64,000 bases of DNA from Blasia pusilla (taxonomy: Eukaryota > Marchantiophyta > Marchantiopsida > Blasiales). The position numbers were made by a program, and so were the translations under genes. The stretch is from assembly GCA_050084515.1 (NCBI GenBank), contig CM114271.1, forward strand, positions 25,730,001 to 25,794,000, given 5' to 3'. Numbering within the stretch: position 1 is the stretch's first letter; every line of letters starts with the position of its first letter. This document shows positions 11,283-19,808 of the stretch, in pieces. Below the pieces are notes generated by a model that was not told the origin of the DNA, ran no database searches, and saw only the letters and a program-made list of their open reading frames with translations.

Positions 11283-11446
11283 CCATGATACGTGCTAGCT
11301 TGAGGTGCATGTTGTGTGGGTTTGCTAGTAACGCAGCCCGTATGTTGGTGTGTGATCGGTGTTCTAGGGGTTGGCACATGATGTGTTTGACTCCACGTAT
11401 GGATGTTGTTCCTACTGGAAGGTGGGTTTGTCCTCGATGTATTTAG
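11231..11446 (+). pseudogene. PHD finger at the integrase C-terminus, copy 2
   Basis: A full Cys4-His-Cys3 set is present: CMLC, CDRC, HMMC and CPRC, with GRWVC before the last pair, ending at a stop at 11444-11446. In copy 3 (35999-36412, minus) the integrase tail (GVVWKDQVRKC) and the PHD segment are in one uninterrupted frame. The frame change between them in copy 2 is therefore secondary, and the finger belongs to the integrase protein. Chromodomains take this place in chromodomain-bearing Ty3 elements such as the one at 36433-42210. I infer a similar targeting role. Confidence 0.8.
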
Positions 11447-11619
11447 GAGAGGTAGATGACTTGATCTTTGTATGATATGGATTACAGATGTGCGACTAAC
11501 GATGGGGCAACCTAGCACCCGGCCTTCTGATTCGTGCACCCACGAAGGTGTATAGCATGTAGTAGATGTATAGGGCTACCTGGGAGTTAGAGGGACCTAA
11601 CCGCCAGTTAGGGGGGCAA
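11447..11619 (+). other. 3' untranslated stretch and G-run of copy 2
   Basis: Non-coding. It ends with a run of six G at 11611-11616 before repeat A1, a likely polypurine primer. It matches 165-344 of copy 1. Confidence 0.5.
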
Positions 11620-11725
11620 GTTGTGGTACACTTATGTTTGTGGATGCTCTCGTCTATGTTATGTATGTATATGAGTATGGTATGTCAACGATGTATGTTG
11701 TATGACGATGTGGATTCGCAGGACA
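11620..11725 (+). repeat. Repeat A1 of copy 2
   Basis: 106 bp, repeated with few changes at 12081-12186 (A2). It ends CA, is followed by the two bases gc, and then by the TG of B2. Confidence 0.8.
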
Positions 11726-11727
11726 GC

Positions 11728-12186
11728 TGTCATGATCATATAGATTATGTCGTAGAGTATAGTGTGCTAGTAGAGGCCATACCTTATGTAGGACCGTAGT
11801 GGCTAGGTAGAGATCCGGTTTCATACATAGGGTTGGGGGTGACTTTCCCAGTAGAGCCCGCTCTTAGGTTGGAGGATATAGTGTGGAGTGCACCCAAAGA
11901 ACAGTCAGTTCTTTGAGTTGAGCATGTTGCGTTGGGAGTTAGCCTTGGTAGTGAGTAGAGCTCTTGGCTATGGTGTTTCTCGCATGCTTTGACCTAGATT
12001 CTCCCATCGTGGAGTGGGTTTGGCTTGATTGTATGTGATTGTATACGTGTTTTATGATAGTAGGTCTTTCACGGATTTCAGTTGTGGTACACTTATGTTT
12101 GTGGATGCTCTCGTCTATGTTATGTATATATGTGAGTATGGTATGTCAGCGATGTATGTTGTATGACGATGTGGATTCGCACGACA
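11728..12186 (+). repeat. 3' terminal LTR-like unit (B2+A2) of copy 2
   Basis: 459 bp from TGTCATGA to ACGACA. B2 (11728-12080) matches B1 at 3270-3637, and A2 (12081-12186) matches A1. The aatt target duplication follows directly. Confidence 0.8.
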
Positions 12187-12190
12187 AATT
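12187..12190. other. Right target-site duplication (aatt) of copy 2
   Basis: Matches 3266-3269. The Helitron frame resumes directly after it. Confidence 0.7.
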
Positions 12191-13858
12191 ATTTGAGCAA
12201 GTACAATTGGGAGAAGCATGTCTGAATGAATAACAACGTGTTATTTGGGATGCTATACATGATGAGCTTGATCAAATATGCATAAATGTTCCACCATCTT
12301 CAAAAGTATTTTTCATCGATGGTCCGTGTGCAACAGGAAAGACATTTCTATATAATCTTCTCCTTGCAAGCGTAAGGAGTGCGTATAGCATTGGTTGTAG
12401 CATCATCTGGAATACTTGTTTTATTGTAAGATGGAGGACGTACTGCACATTCGCGTTTCAAGATCCCCATCAATCTTCATGAGAGCTCTACTTGCAAGTA
12501 AGTGTCATTAACCACTTTACATGCAATTGTATTGATACATAAAGTTTAATTATTCCAATTATTACAACTTCTAATTTATTTTCCTTTGTCATTTATAGTT
12601 TATGAGTCGATGGTGATGGAGCATGCTTAATCCGTGCGAGAATGCTCATTATATGGGACGAAGCACCTATGACTCATTGTCATGCATTCGAGGTTGTGAA
12701 CCGTACTTTACAAGATATTATGGGAGTTATTTCTGATGATCTACGGCAAATACCATTTGGCGGAAAATTTATGATATTTGGTGGTGACTTTCGTCAAGTG
12801 TTGCCAATTATTCGTCATAGGGATCGACCACAAATCATCCAAGCTACCATAAAGAGATCACCTATTTGGTCCAATGTAAAGGTCATGAAGTTGAAAACAA
12901 ACATGTGAGTTCAAAGGTTGGAAGGTCATTTACGTGTTGAACAACAAGGTTTTGCTGATTGGTTATTGGAGGTGGGTGAGGATTGTGTACCTTTGCATCC
13001 AAATTTGGGAGAAGATTTCATAAAATTACTATCTAAAATTGTTACTGATAGTAATAAGATATCTGATCTTATTGATTTGATCTATGGCAATTCTCCTAGC
13101 CAATTCCAAGACATTGGGTTCTTGAGAAATACAACTATTCTGACTACAAGAAATAGAGATGTTGATGACATAAATACAGATGTTATGTCTCGATTTCTTG
13201 GACATGTAATCTTTTAACCTGCATACATCTTCTACATGGATTTTTTCTCTTAGGTTTTAGGATTTAGGATTGTTTTACTGACTGTCTTTACTAATACATT
13301 ATTGTTTCTCACGAATTTAGTACACATTGTACAGGAGCATATTTACCTCAGGGTCAAGTCTATTCCAAATGAGGGGATGAGTCATATCTATCCAACGGAA
13401 TTTTTGAACACATGCTTGCCTTCTGGACTACCTCCACATCGTTTAAATTTAAAGATTGGTGCACCAATCATGCTCTTACGAAATATGAATGGATCACAAG
13501 GACAAGCAAACGGGACGAGATTGGTGATTCGTGGATTTATGCAACATCATATAGATGCCAAATTATTACCGGGAAGAATATTGGCGATTGAGTTTTTATT
13601 CCACGGATTCCATCGGATTCTAGTCTGCCATTTGATTTACGCAAGTTTCAATTTCCTATTCGCCTAGCTTTTGTTATAATTATTAATAAGTCTCAAGGTC
13701 AAGCTTTGCAAAAGGTTGGCATTTACTTGCCTACTCATGTATTTTCTCATGATCAATTGTATGTAGCAGTATCCAAAATAGGGAAGAGAAGTTTCATCCA
13801 CATTACCCTTGGAAGCGATGAACATTCAAGTAAAAATCACTACACACGAATTATAAAA
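12191..13858 (+). pseudogene. Helitron helicase segment of the RepHel protein
   Basis: A PIF1-like helicase with Walker A as DGPCATGKTFLYN (about 12318-12355, where the family usually has GGTGKT), Walker B as IIWDEAPM (about 12645), and then GGDFRQVLPII, TILTTRN, LKIGAPIMLLRNMNG and the C-terminal INKSQGQ (about 13685). Stops and likely introns break it, for example around 12497-12598. In the family the helicase unwinds the strand released by Rep. The last residues (HYTRIIK) end at a stop near 13858. Confidence 0.85.
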
Positions 13859-14106
13859 TAAAAAAAATACTTGGATGTTGGAGTGTTTTTGTAATATAAT
13901 TGTAAAATTTATTTCATCCAAGTATTTTTTATATTATACGTCACGGGAGTGTTGGAAATAAAAGGAGGTACGATAACGAGGGAGCTTGAAATTCTTTCAC
14001 ATTATATGGAAAAAAAAAAAACTTAATTATGTGGAGTATATTAATCTTTTCAATACACATTAACTCTCCAAACACTTTTTTTTTCGTGCATGCCATACCT
14101 TACTAA
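13859..14106 (+). other. Helitron 3' non-coding end with candidate terminus
   Basis: AT-rich sequence with no gene. A short GC-bearing stretch (cgtgcatgccatac, about 14085-14098) is followed by CTAA at 14103-14106 and then T, the family's usual CTRR-T end. The hairpin is poor, so the exact end is uncertain. Confidence 0.35.
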
Positions 14107-14828
14107 TAATATAATATAGGTTTCTTGTTCACGAGGCAGCGGACAGCGGGCGTAGTTTGGGCCGGGACGGCGGGAGGCATGGACGGGGACGCGGGAGGGA
14201 GAACGGTGGGCGGCGGGGAAGAGAGGGGACGTGCTACATATCGAAACGGAGAGTGTGACGAGGGATTCATTTTGATCCGGACCTTAATGCATGGCGTGAA
14301 GTATTTTATTTTTATTCATCTTTTTAGAATTCGGTTCATATTAGGGTTCCAAATGTGAGTATTAGGGCTTTGCTTATTGTCATTTGGAGAAATTTCCCAA
14401 GGTAACGTCCTCTATTCAACCATCCTTCCCCTCCTTTCCCAAGTCCTTCCTTGTTTGTCGTATTTGCTTCTCATTTTGGTTCGATTCACGTTTGTATTTG
14501 TTACCCCTCTCGTAGATACATCTTTCTTCTCATCTATTTTATCTCGATTGGCCCATGATCTTTCTACACTCTTAGCAACTCTAGGTATTCATGAGTTCAT
14601 TTTTGGGAGGGGGTTGGGACTAGAAGTCCTAGGTGATATCGGTAGGTGAGAGTTTATGTTAGAGGGAGCATTACCGTGGACGGTAAGAGAGTTGTTTGCC
14701 ATGACCGCTTGTTTGAATGGGGATGATAGGATTGTTATTGGCAGGGGATTGTCGCACGATTTTATTGCAGGGGGGCATGTCCTCTTCTTGGTGAGTTGCA
14801 TCCATGCCTCGACCCGCATTGACTCCCC
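14107..14828. other. Unassigned sequence before the non-LTR fragment
   Basis: GC-rich at 14125-14230, then T-rich. ORFs of 77-90 codons lie here, but I recognise nothing in them. It may be the upstream, decayed part of the retroelement that follows. Confidence 0.3.
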
Positions 14829-15932
14829 GTGTGGGGACCCGTGGGTCGTCTAGTCGAGATACTAAATGCCCATGTTGTCCCGAATTCTTCACTCGTTCAG
14901 GAATTCGGAACCACTATGTCTGACTGGAATATCCCCATGGAGGTTAGGGCCCGTATTCGCTCTTGCTCCGGAAAGGGGGCAGACTCATGGGTAGGGGCGC
15001 GCCCCCTTCTCCCGGCTTTCCGTATCGCACCACTTACCTATACCACAGCGATGCGGTTGCGCTTGGGCCTCCCCCAACCATCGGTGGTTGGTTGGACACA
15101 CTGCGAGTGTCGCCGGAGCCTGGATCCACTTGGTATGCATTTGGCACGCTTTCCAATTGGGGGTGAGAAGATAGCCACTCACGATGTAGTGCAAGATATC
15201 ATGTTCACTATTGCTCGGGACAGTGGCTTCCATGTGCAGAGAGAGAGGCACTACTCCATGCAGGATTCCCTTATTCGAGTTGATCTTTACATGACACGAG
15301 AGGCTGAGGTGGTGGTGGCGGACGTGGTAGTTACAGATCCTACGCGGGAGGCAGTGCGAGCCCAAGTGGTGGCCCAAGGGCGAATGCTACAAGGAGCGGC
15401 GGCGGCGGCGGTGAAGAAGATACATATCTACATTCGACTTCACGAAGGACACATCTTCATCCCCCTGGCCATAGAGATGTATGGGGCTATGGGGGAGAGG
15501 TTTGACTCCTTCCTTACGAACTACGCCCATTATCTCCAATCGAGAAATGGGTTGTCCTTAGCTACTACGGTTCTCTATTGTAGGCAGCGGGTCTCCATAG
15601 CGTTGCAGTGCGCCCAGGCTAATGGGCTTTTGTGGCGGGCTCAGGCTATTGGAGACTCCAGCGCTAGAGGCCCACTTAATAATAGTCATAACTCTCTTGT
15701 TGTTGCTGATATTTTCTCTGTTGTTAGTGAATTTCGTCGCCAAAAGGAATACCCCCTTCTTTCTTTTCTGGTCTTGTTGTGGCCTTCAAGTTTTGACTCT
15801 TTGAATCCACCTCTTTTGTACTTCGGATGGGTTTTCCATCACACGTTTTTATCAAAGTGCATCATTTTCTATGAGCGGCACCTTATTAGTTATAGCCCAT
15901 TGGGATACGTTTCACACAAAAGAAACAACTGA
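14829..15932 (+). pseudogene. C-terminal region of a non-LTR-like retroelement protein
   Basis: An open frame of 367 codons. The pattern matches what I recall of the region after the reverse transcriptase in a widespread group of plant and protist retroelement proteins: an Arg-Leu-rich segment (RLRLGLPQPS), a knuckle-like CECRRSLDPLGMH whose last Cys is replaced, IATHDVVQD, an acidic pair in RVDLYM and DVVVTDP, then KKIHIYIR and IPLAIEMYGAMGERFDSFL. The acidic pair plus Lys could be a PD-(D/E)XK-like nuclease. No RT palm is visible upstream, so the fragment is 5'-truncated, as is common for elements that insert by target-primed reverse transcription. A related fragment lies at 59110-59470 on the minus strand. 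The assignment to a named family is uncertain. Confidence 0.5.
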
Positions 15933-16519
15933 AGCGGAGCGGTACAAAACGTGAGAAAGCTCCCCGAACGTCCGTAACTTTTACAACGGCCCCAGAAAGC
16001 GTTAGAAAAGTCGGGGAAACTTTTAAACATTTAGCGGCAGCGCTAACCGCACCGATCTGCAGTGTTCTCCACGTGGCGACGAGGGGTGCAAGCACTTGCT
16101 TTCCGGGATGTGCCGTGTTCCGGAGCCCAGTACCGCCTCGATTCGCGGCGAGCCGTGCGCAGAGCTTGTCAGCAGTGCAGGCCCGGATCCGTTGGATTCC
16201 AGGATGGTCTAAAGGATAATACTGTCGACGGAGAGAATCCGTCTCCGTCGTCCATCCATCAATGATGAGCCGGATTTCCGATATGAATAGAGGAATGATT
16301 ATTTATTAATTAACGAAAGAAACAAACAACATAAAACAAAAAAATCATATCTTTGGCATCTACGCCTACAGCGCCTGTCTAGACTGAAGTCGACAATGGA
16401 CTGCTGCAGCGGCTCCACCTCCTTCCCAACGCTTTTCCCGTTCCTGCCAAACTCGGCCGGAGACGCCAGCTCCGATCAGCGGCTTGTCTTTGGCTATTTT
16501 TGTCCGGTGGGGCAGGCAC
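15933..16519. other. Gene-free stretch, GC-richer
   Basis: No ORF that I can support. It contains a small imperfect palindrome near 16226-16250 (ggagagaatccgtctcc). I could not assign it. Confidence 0.3.
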
Positions 16520-16641
16520 AGCCCTGCCCTTACGGATAGGTTCTTGTATGACTCCCTATAATTTGGAGAGAAAACGAGCATAGCCCTGCCCTTACGGGTA
16601 GGTTCTTGTATGAATCCCTCAAATTTGGAGAGAAAATGAGG
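16520..16641 (+). repeat. Tandem duplication, two units of about 62 bp
   Basis: Units start at 16520 and 16582, each beginning agccctgccc and running through ggttcttgtatga and aatttggagagaaaa. They differ at only a few positions, so the duplication is fairly recent. Confidence 0.75.
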
Positions 16642-16734
16642 TCTTTAAAAACCGCGATGGAAAAAATATTAAAGAGTCAAATTCGTTCAAGTCACGACGT
16701 ATTTGGTGAGTCTAGTAGATAGGGGAATGGCTCC

Positions 16735-16840
16735 TCCCTCTTTTTCAGGGTCCGTTGTAGATTCCGGATACTTGATTCTTTGAGTTACCCTCTTTTATTT
16801 TTCGGATGGGTTTCCCATCATGGATATTTATTTGGAAAGC
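16735..16840 (+). repeat. Copy of the non-LTR element 3' tail
   Basis: The stretch with ttcggatgggtttcccatca matches 15820-15845 (ttcggatgggttttccatca) and flanking bases around 15790-15860. A third version lies near 59130-59200 on the minus strand. It is a truncated end of the same element family. Confidence 0.5.
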
Positions 16841-17124
16841 AGAAAAGGGGACTATTGGTTATAATTAGGGAGTCTCGGCCTGGTTTGTGCAACGGATGTG
16901 ACGAGCTCCCTCTTAAATATGTTATGCATTTGTAGGTCACGAATCTGAAGGCATATTTTGGAATGATTGTGTGACATATGTGCTACATTTGAATTTTATT
17001 TTCCCCCTCTCTCCTTTGTGGTATTGGGAGGGAGTTTCTTTCTTATAGAGCATCTCATTTGGTGAGAGTTACGACCATTATCACAACTTCATGTTACGGT
17101 ATAAGCCTATCTTATGACTTCATA
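16841..17124. other. Intergenic, nothing recognised
   Basis: No coding or structural signal seen. Confidence 0.4.
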
Positions 17125-17160
17125 CTAGTAAGGTGCTCGTGCCATGCATGGGAAATAAAA
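17125..17160 (-). mobile_element. Helitron-like 3' terminus, minus strand
   Basis: Read on the minus strand, a 7-bp hairpin (gcatggg / ctcgtgc with a 3-base loop, two GU-type pairs) is followed by a short spacer and CTAG, with T next (complement of 17124). This is the usual Helitron 3' architecture. The body would extend to higher coordinates, but no Rep-helicase coding is seen there, so this is a non-autonomous element with an unknown 5' end. Confidence 0.45.
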
Positions 17161-18329
17161 AAAAAAGCGTTGAAGAGCTAATGCATAGGCTGTGAAGGGA
17201 AGAGGTTAATGATGTTGTACAAAAATTCAAAAAATTTCTTGTTGCATGTAGCATGTGAAACGTTTTCTTGTTGCCGAATTGTCACATGTCAAACATAAAG
17301 GTGTTTGCAAATCAAGAAGGCACTCTCCCATACAAATATAGATTTTGGCTTAAGCACTAGGAGGGCTTCTCGATTTTGGACATTATTGGCATTTTGTGTT
17401 TAGGTGCCTACGGCTGTGTTCAAATTTTTTTATGCTAATTTCTCATCAGATAAATGACCGGAAAAAATTTTGGATCAACCTTTTAAGCCATAAACATTAG
17501 AAAATAATTGGTTGGAGATACCCCTCAAATTTTTTTATCAAAATTTTCTTTTAGAAATATCTGACCGGTATAACCATTGAAAAATATTCCATCAAACTTT
17601 AATGGTAAGAACTATCTCATTTGAAATCGTACCTTTCAAATTTGATTATCCATTTTCTCATGCCAAAATTAAAGGTTCCAAATTTTTCATTTCCGTCTTC
17701 AATTACCTGCCCTACACGTACGTGTTCGCCCCTCTCCCTCCATCCGTTCCATCTTAATCTCTATATATCCACTTTATTATAAAATAAACCTCAAAAGAGA
17801 ACAAAGAAAGGTAATAAAACTCAAAAGAGGAGTCAAAAAATGCATTAAAAAATGCGAAAAGAAAATGGCAACGAGCCAAACGCAAACACCATTCATCTTA
17901 GCACCGAAATATTAAGTCTAAATTTTCATTTATATTCGAGACACTTGTGCTAAAGTGCCATACACTACTCAACATACGTAAGGCTCCTCCTTTCCGGGTG
18001 GAGGCCCTTTCATGGGCTTTCACTTAGTGGAAGCCCACGAAAACCGGCACATTTCCGTGAGAAAGGTAAATTTTAGAATTCTCGGCCGGTCATTTAGACA
18101 CAAATATGAAAAAGAGTCTACGTATTCCGTCGGTTTTTAGCCTGAATGGATGATTTAAAAATTTCCCGGCTAACTCAACACGTGACCCTGTTCCCCCCCT
18201 CCATTGGACGACGCCGGTGTCCGTGCGGCACGATCACATGAAAAACGGTAGGGTAATGACTCTATGAGAAAGCAGGACTCCCATGAAGTCTGAACGTAAC
18301 AATCATATGCCGACACCAGCCGGCCATAT
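17161..18329. other. Intergenic, AT-rich, nothing recognised
   Basis: No supported gene. It may include the body of the non-autonomous Helitron ending at 17125. Confidence 0.35.
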
Positions 18330-18600
18330 GTGCGATGCAATGTCCGGGGAGAACCGGGGTTACGTGTTGACCTAGCCGGTAGTTAATTTGCAAAGTGAAT
18401 TTCCGATTCACTTTGCAAATTAACGGCCAAAAACCGGCAGAATAGAGGGGTCCTCTTTTGTAGTTGTATCTCTTTAGCCGGACGGATTCAAGAAAATATC
18501 CAAAATTACCGTTCTCGTCCAAAAAAACCGGAAATGAACGGGTTCTCGCCAAAAAACTACCCGGACCGTGGTGCAATGTCCAGGTTGGTAGAGCATCTGA
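18330..18600 (+). repeat. Dispersed GC-rich repeat, copy upstream of METE 3' end
   Basis: It shares an ordered series of blocks with 25255-25500: ggggttacgtgttga, a ccgg block, atttccgattca, cggccaaaaacc, tcctttgta-like sequence, tagccg and ccccggacc-like sequence. Both copies have the same orientation. No protein coding is evident, so it is possibly a miniature element or a retroelement non-coding remnant. Confidence 0.55.
18382..18424. repeat. Perfect 18-bp inverted repeat with 7-base loop
   Basis: Left arm 18382-18399 (gttaatttgcaaagtgaa), loop 18400-18406, and right arm 18407-18424 is its exact reverse complement. It lies inside the dispersed repeat. The copy at 25.3 kb lacks the arms. 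Confidence 0.85.
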
Positions 18601-19808
18601 GGCATTTCCAGCTTCTCGCGAGGTGGATGTGCGCAATGATCGGTGAGAACCGAGGTTCCTTGTATAGCCGGCGGGTTGTCTTTGATCATTTCAATTTAAA
18701 GAAACTAATTGCAAATGAGGTATATCTTTCTCTTTCGTAACAGAAAGTAGGAATTTTATTTACTAGTGTGAGGACGTGGATTTAATCGTCTTTCATAATT
18801 AATTCTCAAACTTTTCAAACGTAATTTTTAAATTAAACGATCTCAGTCAGTATTATTGATGGAAAATGCCAAATGCTCGAAAGAGAGTGTATGCAACCCG
18901 AAGAGGCGTTGTCCCATGTTAATATAAATTAAGGGATTTTCAATGAGGGTGAACCTTTTGTGATTATATAGTAAATGGGGGATGAATTTCGTTGAACACG
19001 TCGACAGAATAAAAGTTTACATTTGAACAGGGTTTTGCGGGCCCTAACTAGCAATACAAACTGAAGTAATGCAGCTGCCGGGAACGCATCGGTACCTGTG
19101 CGTAGCGTGCTTACTCCAGTGGAAACTTGTCAGGTATGGCAGGGCCTCTAACGCAAGTATAAGGAGAGGTTGTAGCCCAGCATTGGTTCAAGTCGTGGCC
19201 TTTATGATCAGGTTGGACGGTGCGGAGAGGGAAGGTCTACACACTCGCACAGTTGGAGGGTTACACGTTGTATACCGAGAGCTGACCATACGAGGTCGAA
19301 GTGATTGACATCATATATAATGGGCGAGATCTACCCATCAGTTCAAGGACTTGGGTTGAAATATATAATATTTTACTTTATTTTATTCTTTCGTCCTTTG
19401 TCGCCAATCAATCACAATCTACGTGGAGCTGTTTGGGGTGTTCCCGATACACATTCCTCTGTGCAGTGCAATAGGTTGCTGAATGCGTCTGTCGAACAGT
19501 TACGGTGTGAAACTCCAAATTCTCATATCGTAGCTGTTGGACACATTCCCCAGAAAACCAGAGAGGAAAAGAAAGATAACGAATACGATAAATAAAAAAC
19601 GCGATATAATTGATTCTCTTCTGGGGGGGTGATATTTCCATTTGTAACAATAAAATGGTTTACAGAAGGGACGGCGATGACGACAGTAGGTAGAAATCCC
19701 TCGCCATCCATCCCCACCCCACCCGGCTCTAGAGTATCCCAGGCCAACTGTGTAAGCGAGGACTACGCTAACCTACCCTACGCCCCGGATCTGCCTTGGC
19801 AAAAATGC
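18601..19808. other. Intergenic and likely METE 3' untranslated region
   Basis: No supported gene. The METE 3' UTR should occupy the right-hand part. The minus strand of 19377-19390 has overlapping AATAAA-type hexamers, which could be polyadenylation signals about 0.42 kb after the stop. A pol III B-box-like ggttcaagtcg lies near 19187. Confidence 0.4.

Larger units (their letters stand above)
3270..12186 (+). mobile_element. Ty3/gypsy element with DNA methyltransferase and PHD domains, copy 2
   Basis: 8917 bp, bounded by the aatt duplication. The order is B1 (3270-3637), a leader, gag with zinc knuckles and an RGG tract, retropepsin, C5 methyltransferase, reverse transcriptase, RNase H, integrase, PHD finger, G-run, A1 (11620-11725), and B2+A2 (11728-12186). 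The coding parts lie largely in two long frames interrupted by point stops and a few frameshifts. The pol order with RT before integrase is that of Ty3/gypsy. It is dead as it stands, because of stops throughout and a deletion in the methyltransferase. Confidence 0.85.
1120..14106 (+). mobile_element. Helitron, decayed, with a Ty3 element inserted in it
   Basis: A rolling-circle transposon. The Rep (HUH nuclease) half lies at 1120-3265 and the PIF1-like helicase half at 12191-13858. Copy 2 of the Ty3 element sits between them. Removing 3270-12186 and one copy of the aatt duplication joins the two halves in one reading frame, so this was one Helitron ORF. The 5' end has been replaced or overrun by copy 1. 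The 3' end is tentatively a CTAA followed by T at 14103-14107. Confidence 0.8.

Noticed and set aside
3270-12186. Classifying the methyltransferase element as a tyrosine-recombinase (DIRS/PAT-like) retrotransposon because of its split repeats
   Set aside because: It encodes a DDE integrase with an HHCC zinc domain and made a 4-bp target duplication. Tyrosine-recombinase elements do neither.
18262-18636. 124-codon minus-strand ORF
   Set aside because: It lies across the dispersed repeat and its hairpin, has no recognisable motif, and is matched by equally open frames on the other strand.
19120-19200. A tRNA gene
   Set aside because: Only a B-box-like motif is present. The acceptor and anticodon stems do not form.
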